Source: Lutibacter sp. A80
Lineage (GTDB): Bacteria; Bacteroidota; Bacteroidia; Flavobacteriales; Flavobacteriaceae
Direction of reading: 5' to 3'
DNA length: 64,000 nt
NCBI RefSeq assembly: GCF_022429645.1
Contig: NZ_CP092480.1
Span: forward strand, 3,268,501 to 3,332,500
The notes under the pieces are model-generated. The model had not been told where the DNA came from. It was given only the letters and a program-made list of their open reading frames with translations, and searched no databases. Below are positions 18,101-26,381 of the stretch, in pieces; within the stretch, counting starts at the first letter, position 1; every line of letters begins with the position of its first letter. The translations under genes were made by a program, and so were the position numbers.

Positions 18101-18700
18101 ATGAAAAATTTAATTAAAAAAAGTTTACTACTTGTAGTTGTTTTAACTACAGCAGTAATTAGCGCAACGAACATTAACAAAGACCTAGATATTAAAGTAA
18201 GTACAATTGATTCAAAATTAATTGATCTACGATTAAAGAATTCAGATGGAGATTTAACAATAAGTGTAAAAGATACTTATGGAGAGGTTTTATACTCTGA
18301 AGAATTTGAAGGTGTTTATTTCTCAAAAAAATACGATTTAAATATATTACCAACAGGTAATTATTATTTTGAGATTGAAGGAGCAACAAAAATTAATTTA
18401 ATGCCTTTTACAGTAACTTCAAGAGGTTTTGAATTTAAAAATGAAGTTAAAAGCACTTATTACAAGCCTATTGTAAGACAAGATGGTGATTTAGTTTATA
18501 TTTCTAAAGTAGCATTTAATAAAGAAAATTTTGAAATTAATTTATACGATGATGAATCTAATTTATTGTATAAAGAATTATTAAATGGCGAAGTTAACTT
18601 AGGAAAAGCTATAAGTTTAGAAGAGTTAAGATCTGGAAGTTATAAGCTTGTAACAAAAAGTGCAGGAAAGATATTTGAACAAAGTGTTTATAAAAAATAG
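18101..18700 (+). CDS. Secreted 199-residue protein, tandem copy 1
   Basis: 199 residues. A type I signal peptide is visible: KK at 6-7, hydrophobic residues 9-20, probable cleavage after Ala22 in VISA. The mature part contains two similar ~80-residue halves, each with an acidic/hydrophobic strand pattern and a (L)-x-(S/T)-G-x-Y turn (LPTGNYYFEI near 83 and LRSGSYKLV near 179). That pattern recalls the beta-sandwich modules of DUF3244 and Por secretion C-terminal-tail type; the assignment is tentative. No catalytic motif is seen. It is the first of three tandem units and diverges from an AraC regulator. Function unknown; export to the periplasm or beyond is likely. Confidence 0.85.
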   Translation: MKNLIKKSLLLVVVLTTAVISATNINKDLDIKVSTIDSKLIDLRLKNSDGDLTISVKDTYGEVLYSEEFEGVYFSKKYDLNILPTGNYYFEIEGATKINLMPFTVTSRGFEFKNEVKSTYYKPIVRQDGDLVYISKVAFNKENFEINLYDDESNLLYKELLNGEVNLGKAISLEELRSGSYKLVTKSAGKIFEQSVYKK

Positions 18701-18738
18701 TAGTATATAATTTATATATTATTTATGTTTGGTTTAGT

Positions 18739-18772
18739 AAAAAAAAGGGCTTCTGTTGAAGCTCTTTTTTTT
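18739..18772 (+). terminator. Terminator of copy 1
   Basis: GGGCTTC, loop TGTT, GAAGCTC, then eight T: a classical intrinsic terminator, preceded by an A tract. In copies 2 and 3 the loop is AGTT. Confidence 0.88.
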
Positions 18773-19061
18773 GTTATAATGTTTAGGTTCTTTAATTGTT
18801 TTTAACAAGTAAATTTCAGATTACCTATATATAAAACTCTTAATATCTCTATGTTATATAAATCATTTTTGTTTACCTTAAATAAAAAAGTACACTAATT
18901 AAGCTAATTGAAATTATATTACAGAGTATTATTTAATCATAAATAGCTAAGTTTAACACTTATATGTTCTAAATTAACCTTAAAAAGTTAACAATTAATT
19001 AACGGTTAAAATTGAATATAAATATGGAAAATGAGAGGTATTTTAAACATATAATCTGCCA

Positions 19062-19069
19062 TACATTTG
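19062..19069 (+). promoter_or_regulatory. Promoter of secreted-protein copy 2
   Basis: TACATTTG in the same context as in copy 1. An upstream half-site differs (AACGG instead of AACAG). Confidence 0.6.
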
Positions 19070-19098
19070 TCCCATACTAATTAATAAATTATTGAATT

Positions 19099-19698
19099 AT
19101 GAAAAATTTAATTAAAAAAAGTTTACTACTTGTAGTTGTTTTAACTACAGCAGTAATTAGCGCAACGAACATTAACAAAGACCTAGATATTAAAGTAAGT
19201 ACAATTGATTCAAAATTAATTGACCTACGATTAAAAAATTCAGATGGAGATTTAACAATAAGTGTAAAAGATACTTATGGAGAAGTTTTATACTCTGAAA
19301 AATTTGAAGGTGTTTATTTCTCAAAAAAATACGATTTAAATACATTACCAACAGGTAATTATTATTTTGAGATTGAAGGAGCAACAAAAATTAATTTAAT
19401 GCCTTTTACAGTTACTTCAAGAGGTTTTGAATTTAAAAATGAAGTTAAAAGCACTTATTACAAGCCTATTGTAAGACAAGATGGTGATTTAGTTTATATT
19501 TCTAAAGTAGCATTTAATAAAGAAAATTTTGAAATTAATTTATACGATGATGAATCTAATTTATTGTATAAAGAATTATTAAATGGCGAAGTTAACTTAG
19601 GAAAAGCTATAAGTTTAGAAGAGCTAAGATCTGGAAGTTATAAGCTTGTAACAAAAAGTGCAGGAAAGATATTTGAACAAAGTGTTTATAAAAAATAG
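19099..19698 (+). CDS. Secreted 199-residue protein, tandem copy 2
   Basis: Same length and signal peptide as copy 1; it differs only by Glu68Lys and Ile82Thr. Additional silent changes (for example GACCTA for GATCTA near codon 42, and GAGCTAAG for GAGTTAAG near the 3' end) separate this copy from copies 1 and 3. Both differences fall in the first beta-sandwich-like half. It carries its own promoter and terminator, so each copy is an independent transcription unit rather than an operon member. Function unknown. Confidence 0.85.
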   Translation: MKNLIKKSLLLVVVLTTAVISATNINKDLDIKVSTIDSKLIDLRLKNSDGDLTISVKDTYGEVLYSEKFEGVYFSKKYDLNTLPTGNYYFEIEGATKINLMPFTVTSRGFEFKNEVKSTYYKPIVRQDGDLVYISKVAFNKENFEINLYDDESNLLYKELLNGEVNLGKAISLEELRSGSYKLVTKSAGKIFEQSVYKK

Positions 19699-19736
19699 TA
19701 GTATATAATTTATATATTATTTATGTTTGGTTTAGT

Positions 19737-19770
19737 AAAAAAAAGGGCTTCAGTTGAAGCTCTTTTTTTT
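19737..19770 (+). terminator. Terminator of copy 2
   Basis: GGGCTTC, loop AGTT, GAAGCTC and a T tract, preceded by an A tract. Confidence 0.88.
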
Positions 19771-20067
19771 GTTATAATGTTTAGGTTCTTTAATTGTTTT
19801 TAACAAGTAAATTTCAGATTACCTATATATAAAACTCTTCATACTTAATATCTCTATGTTATATGAATCATTTTTGTTTACCTTAAATAAAAAAGTACAC
19901 TAATTAAGCTAATTGAAATTATATTACAGAGTTATTATTTAATCATAAATAGCTAAGTTTAACAACTATATATTCTAAATTAACCTTAAAAAGTTAACAA
20001 TTAATTAACAGTTAAAATAGAATATAAATATGGAAAATGAGAGGTATTTTAAACATATAATCTGCCA

Positions 20068-20075
20068 TACATTTG
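20068..20075 (+). promoter_or_regulatory. Promoter of secreted-protein copy 3
   Basis: TACATTTG in the same conserved context as copies 1 and 2. Confidence 0.6.
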
Positions 20076-20104
20076 TCCCATACTAATTAATAAATTATTG
20101 AATT

Positions 20105-20704
20105 ATGAAAAATTTAATTAAAAAAAGTTTACTACTTGTAGTTGTTTTAACTACAGCAGTAATTAGCGCAACGAACATTAACAAAGACCTAGATATTAAA
20201 GTAAGTACAATTGATTCAAAATTAATTGATCTACGATTAAAGAATTCAGATAGAGATTTAACAATAAGTGTAAAAGATACTTATGGAGAGGTTTTATACT
20301 CTGAAGAATTTGAAGGTGTTTATTTCTCAAAAAAATACGATTTAAATATATTACCAACAGGTAATTATTATTTTGAGATTGAAGGAGCAACAAAAATTAA
20401 TTTAATGCCTTTTACAGTAACTTCAAGAGGTTTTGAATTTAAAAATGAAGTTAAAAGCACTTATTACAAGCCTATTGTAAGACAAGATGGTGATTTAGTT
20501 TATATTTCTAAAGTAGCATTTAATAAAGAAAATTTTGAAATTAATTTATACGATGATGAATCTAATTTATTGTATAAAGAATTATTAAATGGAGAAGTTA
20601 ACTTAGGAAAAGCTATAAGTTTAGAAGAGTTAAGATCTGGAAGTTATAAGCTTGTAACAAAAAGTGCAGGAAAGATATTTGAACAAAGTGTTTATAAAAA
20701 ATAG
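20105..20704 (+). CDS. Secreted 199-residue protein, tandem copy 3
   Basis: Differs from copy 1 by a single residue, Gly50Arg, and lacks both copy 2 changes, so copies 1 and 3 are the closest pair although copy 2 lies between them. Signal peptide, two-half architecture and stop are as in copy 1. Gly50 lies in an NSDGDL turn in the first half; replacing it with Arg could affect folding or binding, but nothing in the sequence proves it. Followed by the same terminator and then the convergent folA. Confidence 0.85.
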   Translation: MKNLIKKSLLLVVVLTTAVISATNINKDLDIKVSTIDSKLIDLRLKNSDRDLTISVKDTYGEVLYSEEFEGVYFSKKYDLNILPTGNYYFEIEGATKINLMPFTVTSRGFEFKNEVKSTYYKPIVRQDGDLVYISKVAFNKENFEINLYDDESNLLYKELLNGEVNLGKAISLEELRSGSYKLVTKSAGKIFEQSVYKK

Positions 20705-20742
20705 TAGTATATAATTTATATATTATTTATGTTTGGTTTAGT

Positions 20743-20776
20743 AAAAAAAAGGGCTTCAGTTGAAGCTCTTTTTTTT
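20743..20776 (+). terminator. Terminator of copy 3
   Basis: GGGCTTC, loop AGTT, GAAGCTC and eight T, preceded by eight A. The A and T tracts make it usable in both directions, so it may also end the leftward folA operon. Confidence 0.88.
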
Positions 20777-20838
20777 GTTTTTAAGTTTTGATTTAATAAT
20801 TTTAGTCATTCTTCTAAAATTACTAAATATAATCAAAT

Positions 20839-21321
20839 CTACAATTTTTCAAAAGTTACAAAACTGTAGTCGTATTTGTTTTTTTCATCAGCCTTAAAAA
20901 GTTGTCTTGAAGTTTCTTTCCAGATAGAAGGATCTATAGAAGGGAAAAAAACATCAGCATCAAATGTATGATGTACAAAAGTTAAGTCTAGTTTATCAGC
21001 AATATTTATTGCTTGTTTGTAAATTTCTGCACCGCCTAAAATAAAAGGGTTTTCGTCCTTTGCTGCAGCTTTTAAGGCTTCTTCTAAAGAATTTACAACA
21101 ATGCAGCCTTCAACCTTATAATTTTTATTTCTTGAAATTATAATTGAAGTTCTATTAGGAAGTGGTTTACCCAGTGATTCAAAAGTTTTTCTTCCCATAA
21201 TAATATGGTGATTCAATGTTACTTGTTTAAACCTTTTTAAATCTGCTGGTAAATGCCAGATAAGTTTATTGTCTTTTCCTAAAGCATTATTTTCAGCAAT
21301 TGCAGCAATAATTGTAATCAT
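20839..21321 (-). CDS. folA: Dihydrofolate reductase
   Basis: 160 residues, typical. Reduces dihydrofolate to tetrahydrofolate with NADPH, regenerating the cofactor consumed by thymidylate synthase. Key blocks: IAAIAENNALGKDNKLIWHL at the N-terminus, PADLKRFK with the conserved Asp, IIMGRKTFESLG near 40, RTSIIISRN near 57 and the GGAEIYKQA nucleotide-binding loop near 95. The start overlaps the stop of the upstream 2TM gene by four bases (ATGA). Last gene of the leftward thyA operon. Confidence 0.96.
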   Translation of the reverse strand: MITIIAAIAENNALGKDNKLIWHLPADLKRFKQVTLNHHIIMGRKTFESLGKPLPNRTSIIISRNKNYKVEGCIVVNSLEEALKAAAKDENPFILGGAEIYKQAINIADKLDLTFVHHTFDADVFFPSIDPSIWKETSRQLFKADEKNKYDYSFVTFEKL

Positions 21322-21719
21322 TCGTCTTTTTTAGTATTTGGTAGCTGTTCTTTTTCTTTTATTTCAGAAGCATACTGCTTACTTTCGGCTTTAATTTTAG
21401 CTTCTTCAGCAATTTTTTTTTCGAGTTTAGCAATTTTTACTTCTTGTTTTAGAACTAATTTTTCAGTTTGTTTCTGCTCCCATTCTTTATTCATAAACTT
21501 ATTGGTAATAAATACATTAATAAAATGTAATATAAATAAGAATAGCCAAGTTAAAATAGCCCAAACAAACCAATCGTATTGTTCCCAAACTTTGACAAAT
21601 TTATTAAGGATAATTAAAAAAACAGAACCAATTAAAAAAACTACGAAATGTAGGTAAAGTCGTTTTTTTTGTTTGATGCGTTTTCTCGCGTTTTCGTACA
21701 ATTCAAATTGTTCATTCAT
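21318..21719 (-). CDS. 2TM domain protein
   Basis: 133 residues. Two membrane segments (about residues 22-42 and 50-72) joined by a short loop with EQYDW match the bacterial 2TM domain often found in Bacteroidota. The N-terminus is basic (RKRIKQKKR), and the C-terminal ~50 residues are a charged Lys/Glu-rich coiled coil. It probably sits in the inner membrane with both ends in the cytoplasm. Its stop overlaps the folA start. Its role in a thymidylate/folate operon is unknown and the link may be only positional. Confidence 0.85.
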   Translation of the reverse strand: MNEQFELYENARKRIKQKKRLYLHFVVFLIGSVFLIILNKFVKVWEQYDWFVWAILTWLFLFILHFINVFITNKFMNKEWEQKQTEKLVLKQEVKIAKLEKKIAEEAKIKAESKQYASEIKEKEQLPNTKKDE

Positions 21720-21732
21720 AATCTAACTAGTT

Positions 21733-21939
21733 TTACATATTTTTAACCCACTCTTTTATATAGTTAGTATAATCTTCAGTTTCATTAGCTTCAGAAAACT
21801 TATCGTTTGCAAAAGCTAGAAATTTCGAGATGTTTTTATCTGAAGTATTTAAAAGCCCATCTATAGATTTTAACAATTTAATGTCTTCTATTTCAATAAT
21901 TCTTTCAATAATTTTATTTTTTAATTGTAAAGAGTCCAT
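21733..21939 (-). CDS. Small hypothetical protein, antitoxin-like
   Basis: 68 residues, largely helical and acidic. The beginning MDSLQLKNKIIERI, followed by a second predicted helix and a C-terminal charged helix, recalls the short antitoxin-like proteins often seen singly in Bacteroidota genomes. No adjacent toxin gene is visible, so a toxin-antitoxin role is not supported. It lies 38 bp after thyA and 13 bp before the 2TM gene in the same leftward transcript, which supports it as a real gene. Confidence 0.6.
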   Translation of the reverse strand: MDSLQLKNKIIERIIEIEDIKLLKSIDGLLNTSDKNISKFLAFANDKFSEANETEDYTNYIKEWVKNM

Positions 21940-21977
21940 ATTGTTTTTTTATGCTTAACGTTAACTTTTTTATAATA

Positions 21978-22802
21978 TTATACAGAAACTACACCTTTAA
22001 TGTGTGGGTGAGGATTGTAATTTACTAAGGTAAAATCTTCAAATTTAAAATCAAAAATATTTTTAATATTTGGATTAATTTTCATTTGAGGTAAAGCTCT
22101 AGGTTCTCTAGATAATTGTAAGGCTACTTGTTTACTATGGTTGCTATAAATATGTGCATCACCAAAAGTATGAATAAAATCTCCATATCCTAAATCGCAA
22201 ACTTGAGCAATCATCATAGTTAATAAGGCATATGATGCGATGTTAAAGGGAACTCCTAAAAATATATCGGCACTACGTTGGTATAATTGACAAGATAATT
22301 TACCGTCGGTTACATAAAATTGAAAGAAAGCATGGCAAGGAGGTAAAGCAGCTTTTCCGTTGGCTACATTTTCTGAAAAAGAAATAGCTGTGTCTGGAAG
22401 TACACTTGGATTCCACGCTGTTACTAGCATTCTTCTGCTATCAGGGTTTGTTTTTATAGTGTTTATTACTTCCGTAATTTGATCGATATCTTCACTGTTC
22501 CAATTACGCCATTGGTGGCCATAAACAGGACCTAAATCTCCATCTTTATTAGCCCATGCATCCCAGATTTTAACTCCGTTTTCTTTTAAATATTCAATAT
22601 TTGTAGTTCCTTTTAAAAACCAAAGTAATTCATGAATAATAGATTTTAAATGTAGTTTTTTTGTAGTAACCATTGGGAATCCATTATTTAAATCAAAGCG
22701 CATTTGATAACCAAAAACACTTTTTGTTCCTGTTCCAGTTCTATCTTCTTTTATCGTTCCATTTTCTTGAACGTGTTTTATTAGGTCTAAATATTGTTTC
22801 AT
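21978..22802 (-). CDS. thyA: Thymidylate synthase
   Basis: 274 residues, the folate-dependent ThyA type. Methylates dUMP to dTMP using methylenetetrahydrofolate and leaves dihydrofolate. The catalytic Cys is in [10 protein letters not shown] near residue 154; [11 protein letters not shown] near 21, [11 protein letters not shown] near 123 and [20 protein letters not shown] near 175 are the conserved substrate blocks. It is the first gene of the thyA-ORF-2TM-folA run; folA at the end recycles its product. No TAnnTTTG box is obvious just upstream. Confidence 0.97.
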   Translation of the reverse strand: MKQYLDLIKHVQENGTIKEDRTGTGTKSVFGYQMRFDLNNGFPMVTTKKLHLKSIIHELLWFLKGTTNIEYLKENGVKIWDAWANKDGDLGPVYGHQWRNWNSEDIDQITEVINTIKTNPDSRRMLVTAWNPSVLPDTAISFSENVANGKAALPPCHAFFQFYVTDGKLSCQLYQRSADIFLGVPFNIASYALLTMMIAQVCDLGYGDFIHTFGDAHIYSNHSKQVALQLSREPRALPQMKINPNIKNIFDFKFEDFTLVNYNPHPHIKGVVSV

Positions 22803-22908
22803 TTTATGGATTAAAGCTTTAAGGTTAATGCTAAAAGCTGTGAATTTATAATTTGTTTATTAATGGTGCAATTTGTTTCTAAAGTTTTTGATTTTTATCA
22901 ATAAATGA

Positions 22909-23193
22909 TTAGGAATCGGTTTGAACCGAAAGCTTTAAATCTAAGCAAAGTATGATACGATGTTCTAATTGATATAAAGATCCAAGACTTATTTGTAAGA
23001 GTCTCCCTAAATTTTTATTTAAACTTTTGGCGCAATCCTCTGTAATATTTGCTGGGATTAAAATTGAATAGCGATTGATTTGAGAAATTAACCCATAATC
23101 TTTAGAACTAGAAAATTTTTGTGTGAAAGTGTACACTTCCTTAACAAGATTTCGTAAATTATTCCAAATAGTTAAGTTTCTAAAAGTTCTCAT
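22909..23193 (-). CDS. Four-helix bundle protein (IVS family), C-terminally truncated
   Basis: 94 residues. The protein resembles the four-helix bundle family first known from 23S rRNA intervening sequences: MRTFRNLTIW at the start, GLISQINRYSILIPANI in the middle and ISLGSLYQLE near 72. The family usually has ~115-120 residues. Reading on in frame past the stop at 22909-22911 gives SFIDKNQKL, a second stop, then [10 protein letters not shown] before a third stop near 22846, which looks like the missing last helix. The family's usual EGxGR core is also changed to EDCAK. It is therefore probably a decaying gene with two nonsense changes, original extent about 22846-23193. Confidence 0.65.
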   Translation of the reverse strand: MRTFRNLTIWNNLRNLVKEVYTFTQKFSSSKDYGLISQINRYSILIPANITEDCAKSLNKNLGRLLQISLGSLYQLEHRIILCLDLKLSVQTDS

Positions 23194-23223
23194 AATTTAA
23201 TCTAACACTTTCCGCTTTTATCT

Positions 23224-24618
23224 TTATCCAATAATCATTCCTGCAATTGTAGCTGATAGTAATGAAGCTATTGAACCTCCAATTAGTGCTTTCATTCCAA
23301 ATTCTGAAAGTGTTTTACGTTGTCCAGGAGCTAAGGATCCAATACCTCCAATTTGAATTCCAATAGAAGCAAAATTTGCAAATCCACAAAGCATATATGT
23401 TGCCATAATTACAGATTTGTTATAGGTAAAATGGGTAATATTAGCTACGTTTTTAAGTTCAGCTAATTGTATATAACCAACAAACTCACTTGCTGCTAAT
23501 TTTACACCTAATAATTGTCCCATAAGCATAATATCTTCTTTAGCAACTCCAATTAACCACATTAAAGGAGCAAAAATTGTACCCAAAATAGCTTCTAAAG
23601 TAAATTTTTGGTATGGTGTGTTTGCAACCATCCAATCGTTTAAGTTAGTAACGTCTCCAATCCAACCTAATATACCATTTAGCATTGCAATAATTGCTAC
23701 AAATACCAAAAGCATTGCAGCTACATTTGCAGCTAATTTTAGGCCTTCTGTTGTTCCGTTGGCAATAGCATCTAGTATGTTAGAGCCAATTTTTTCTTGA
23801 GAAACGTGTACATCAGTATTTATGCTTTCAGTTTGTGGATATAAAATTTTTGAAATTACAATTGCTCCAGGTGCAGCCATAACAGAAGCGGCTAATAAAT
23901 GTTTTGCAAAATGTAAACGAAGTTCTGGGTCGTTACCTCCTAAAAAACCAATATATGCAGCTAAAACTCCACCGGCTACTGTTGCCATACCACCAATCAT
24001 AACTAATAATATTTCTGAACGATTCATACGTTCTAAATATGCTTTAATCATTAAAGGAGCTTCAGTTTGACCTAAAAATATGTTTCCTGCAACAGATAAG
24101 CTTTCTGCTCCAGAAATATGTAATAGTTTTGTAAGTAGCCAAGCTAAACCTTTCACTATTATTTGAATAATTCCTAAGTAAAATAATAAAGAAGTTAATG
24201 CTGAAAAGAATATGATAGTTGGCAGTATTTGAAACACAAATATAAAGCCGTACGATTCTATATTCATTAAACCTCCGAATAAAAACTCACTACCTGCAGC
24301 TGTATAATCTAAAATGTTTGTAAAAATACTTCCTACAAATTCAAAAATAGCTTGTACAAAAGGGACTTTTAAAACGCCAATAGCTATTAAAAGTTGGGCT
24401 GTTAAACCGGCACCAACAGTTTTCCAATTTATTGCTTTTTTATTACTGCTAAATAAATACGCAACAAGTAGTAAAGAAAGCATTCCTAAAATTCCTCTCC
24501 ATAAAGAATTAATTGAGAAACCTTGGTTTTCGATTATTAAATTTGGTGTAATTTCTTGTGAATTTGCAATTGCAATACTAAAAAATAGTAGTGTAGCTAA
24601 ACCAATTTTTTTTATCAT
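23224..24618 (-). CDS. Concentrative nucleoside transporter (NupC/CNT family)
   Basis: 464 residues from the ATG at 24618; an in-frame ATG at 24660 would overlap the upstream gene and delay the signal-like hydrophobic start. About a dozen membrane segments. CNT transporters take up nucleosides with H+ or Na+. Family blocks visible: IFLGQTEAPLMIKAYLERM near 180, the MIGGMATVAGG segment near 208, and the C-terminal GFANFASIGIQIGGIGSLAP near 415. Nucleoside uptake fits the neighbouring thyA and the deoxynucleoside kinase fusion. It lies 13 bp after the bifunctional-nuclease gene, probably cotranscribed. Confidence 0.92.
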   Translation of the reverse strand: MIKKIGLATLLFFSIAIANSQEITPNLIIENQGFSINSLWRGILGMLSLLLVAYLFSSNKKAINWKTVGAGLTAQLLIAIGVLKVPFVQAIFEFVGSIFTNILDYTAAGSEFLFGGLMNIESYGFIFVFQILPTIIFFSALTSLLFYLGIIQIIVKGLAWLLTKLLHISGAESLSVAGNIFLGQTEAPLMIKAYLERMNRSEILLVMIGGMATVAGGVLAAYIGFLGGNDPELRLHFAKHLLAASVMAAPGAIVISKILYPQTESINTDVHVSQEKIGSNILDAIANGTTEGLKLAANVAAMLLVFVAIIAMLNGILGWIGDVTNLNDWMVANTPYQKFTLEAILGTIFAPLMWLIGVAKEDIMLMGQLLGVKLAASEFVGYIQLAELKNVANITHFTYNKSVIMATYMLCGFANFASIGIQIGGIGSLAPGQRKTLSEFGMKALIGGSIASLLSATIAGMIIG

Positions 24619-24631
24619 TTTTGAAGTTTGA

Positions 24632-25243
24632 TTATTGGGTACGTTTATTAATTTCATCACGGATTTTTGCTGCTAACTCATAGTCCTCATCCTGTACAGC
24701 TTTTTCTAATTTTTCGTTTAATTGTTTTAAGCTAACCTTTGAAAAAGCAGATTTTTTAATAGGTTCAGTATCTTCAATTAATTTTTCGATACTAGAATCA
24801 TCTTCTTCACCAGGACTTAATTCATCTTTTATTTTTAAATAGATACCAGCCTTGTCCAGAATGTTTTCATAGGTGTAAATAGGAGCATTAAAACGAGTTG
24901 CTAAAGCGATAGCATCTGAAGTTCGAGTGTCTATAATTTCTTCAATTTTATCGCGCTCACAAATTAAGCTAGAGTAAAAAACGCCATCTACTAATTTGTG
25001 AATAATAACTTGTTTTATTTTAACTTGAAACCTGTCTGCAAAAGTTTTAAATAAGTCGTGAGTTAAAGGTCTAGGTGGTTTAATCTCTTTTTCCAAGGCA
25101 ATGGCAATTGATTGCGCTTCAAAAGCACCAATTACAATTGGAAGGGTTCTGTTTCCATCTTCTTCACTTAAAACTAGTGCATAGGCACCACTTTGTGTCT
25201 GACTGTATGATATTCCTTTAATATTTAGACGAACTAAACTCAT
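24632..25243 (-). CDS. Bifunctional nuclease family protein (DUF151) with UvrB/C motif
   Basis: 203 residues. Residues ~1-135 are the DUF151 domain: LPIVIGAFEAQSIAIALE near 34, PRPLTHDL near 58, and DTRTSDAIALATRFNAPIY near 104. Residues ~165-203 form a UvrB/UvrC-type coiled coil (LNEKLEKAVQDEDYELAAKI). Some members of this family have nuclease activity; in Bacteroidota the function is not settled. It precedes the nucleoside transporter and follows the etfBA terminator. Confidence 0.9.
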   Translation of the reverse strand: MSLVRLNIKGISYSQTQSGAYALVLSEEDGNRTLPIVIGAFEAQSIAIALEKEIKPPRPLTHDLFKTFADRFQVKIKQVIIHKLVDGVFYSSLICERDKIEEIIDTRTSDAIALATRFNAPIYTYENILDKAGIYLKIKDELSPGEEDDSSIEKLIEDTEPIKKSAFSKVSLKQLNEKLEKAVQDEDYELAAKIRDEINKRTQ

Positions 25244-25257
25244 AAATTAAAATTAGC

Positions 25258-25305
25258 AAAAAAAGCTGCCTAATCAAAGGACAGTTGGCCCAAAAATTAG
25301 ACAGC
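25258..25305 (-). terminator. Terminator after etfBA
   Basis: Read leftward: GCTGTCTAAT (25305-25296), a 21-nt loop, ATTAGGCAGC (25274-25265) with one G-U pair, then seven U. The arms resemble those of the elements at 738-870 and 45759-45837. Confidence 0.75.
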
Positions 25306-25332
25306 CTTGTTAAGAGGCACAATTTAATAAAA

Positions 25333-26295
25333 TTATGCGTTATTTGCTTTAAATTCTTTTAACTTTTCAATTAATTTAGGAACTACTTCAAAAGCATCTC
25401 CTACAATACCGTAATCTGCGGCCTTAAAAAATGGTGCTTCGGGGTCGGTATTTATTACAACTTTTACTTTAGAAGAGTTAATACCAGCTAAGTGTTGAAT
25501 TGCTCCAGAAATTCCAATGGCAATATATAAATTAGAGGCTACAGGCTTTCCTGTTTGTCCAACATGTTCACTATGTGGTCTCCATCCTAAATCTGATACT
25601 GGCTTAGAACAAGCGGTTGCAGCATCTAAAACAGAGGCTAATTCTTCAATCATCTCCCAGTTTTCAGGTCCTTTTAACCCTCGTCCTCCTGAAACTACAA
25701 TGTCTGCATCTGCAATAGTTACTTTTCCTGTAGTTTGTTCTATTGATTCTGAAGTTAAATTGGTACTTATTATTTCTGGAGAAAAATTTTCGCTTGTACC
25801 TGAAACTTCATCTTCAAAAACTCCGTAAGAGTTTTTAGCTAATGAAATTACTTTTACTTCAGTAGAAATTTCACTATTATTAAAAGCCTTGTTTGAGAAA
25901 GCTTTACGTTTTACTACAAAAGGGCTTAGCGAGCTTGGTAGGGCTACTGCATTACTTGCGTAACCTGCATCTAGGTTTACAGCAACCAAAGGAGCTACAT
26001 ATAAACCATTAGCATTAGAATCTAAAACTATTACTTGAGCTTTTTCTTTTTCAGCAGCTTGCTTAACTATGTTTGCTATTATTTTTACATTAAAAGTAGC
26101 TAAAGCTTCATTAGAAACTGTTAATACTTTTTCTGCACCATATTTATAAAGTGTTTCGTTTTCAGTGGCGTTTATTGTTAAAACAACAAGATTAGTTTCT
26201 AATTGTTCAGCAACTTTTTTTCCGTAAGAAACAACTTCAAACGATGATTTTTTAAATTTTCCTTTCGATGATTCGGCTAAAACTAAAACTGACAT
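25333..26295 (-). CDS. etfA: Electron transfer flavoprotein, alpha subunit
   Basis: 320 residues. Together with EtfB it forms the FAD-carrying heterodimer that takes electrons from acyl-CoA dehydrogenases. The FAD-binding C-terminal domain is clear: SGGRGLKGPENW near 205, HSEHVGQTGKPVASNLYIA near 247, GISGAIQHLAG near 268 and NTDPEAPFFKAADYGIVGD near 287. It is 86 bp after etfB on the same strand, and a U-rich hairpin follows the stop. Confidence 0.95.
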   Translation of the reverse strand: MSVLVLAESSKGKFKKSSFEVVSYGKKVAEQLETNLVVLTINATENETLYKYGAEKVLTVSNEALATFNVKIIANIVKQAAEKEKAQVIVLDSNANGLYVAPLVAVNLDAGYASNAVALPSSLSPFVVKRKAFSNKAFNNSEISTEVKVISLAKNSYGVFEDEVSGTSENFSPEIISTNLTSESIEQTTGKVTIADADIVVSGGRGLKGPENWEMIEELASVLDAATACSKPVSDLGWRPHSEHVGQTGKPVASNLYIAIGISGAIQHLAGINSSKVKVVINTDPEAPFFKAADYGIVGDAFEVVPKLIEKLKEFKANNA

Positions 26296-26381
26296 ATATC
26301 TTTATTTTGTTTAATAGTTGGTGTGTTTAAACGTTGAACAGTTTTGTGTTTTTAACGTTTAACTTTTGCAACAATGTTTTA

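Larger units (their letters stand above)
17969..18966 (+). repeat. Tandem ~1 kb unit, copy 1 of 3
   Basis: A 998-bp direct repeat holding promoter, gene, terminator and about 200 bp of AT-rich spacer with no further gene. The clear homology with the next unit starts at TTCTAAATTAAC. Confidence 0.92.
18967..19972 (+). repeat. Tandem ~1 kb unit, copy 2 of 3
   Basis: 1006 bp, eight longer than copy 1 because of a seven-base insertion (CATACTT-type) and a one-base insertion in the spacer after the terminator. The spacer of about 200 bp contains no gene. Confidence 0.92.
19973..20779 (+). repeat. Tandem ~1 kb unit, copy 3 of 3 (3' spacer absent)
   Basis: Homology to the other units runs from TTCTAAATTAAC to just after the terminator T tract, then stops. 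The missing spacer marks the original 3' border of the locus, as expected for unequal recombination in a tandem array. Confidence 0.9.

Noticed and set aside
17969-20779. CRISPR array or integron cassette array
   Set aside because: The repeats are ~1 kb gene-sized units without short spaced repeats, attC-like sites or integrase.
21733-21939. Toxin-antitoxin module
   Set aside because: Only an antitoxin-like fragment is seen; the neighbours are thyA and a 2TM membrane gene, neither a toxin.
23618-24631. Several rightward open frames inside the nucleoside transporter gene
   Set aside because: Shadows of a long leftward membrane-protein gene; hydrophobic codons give open complementary frames.
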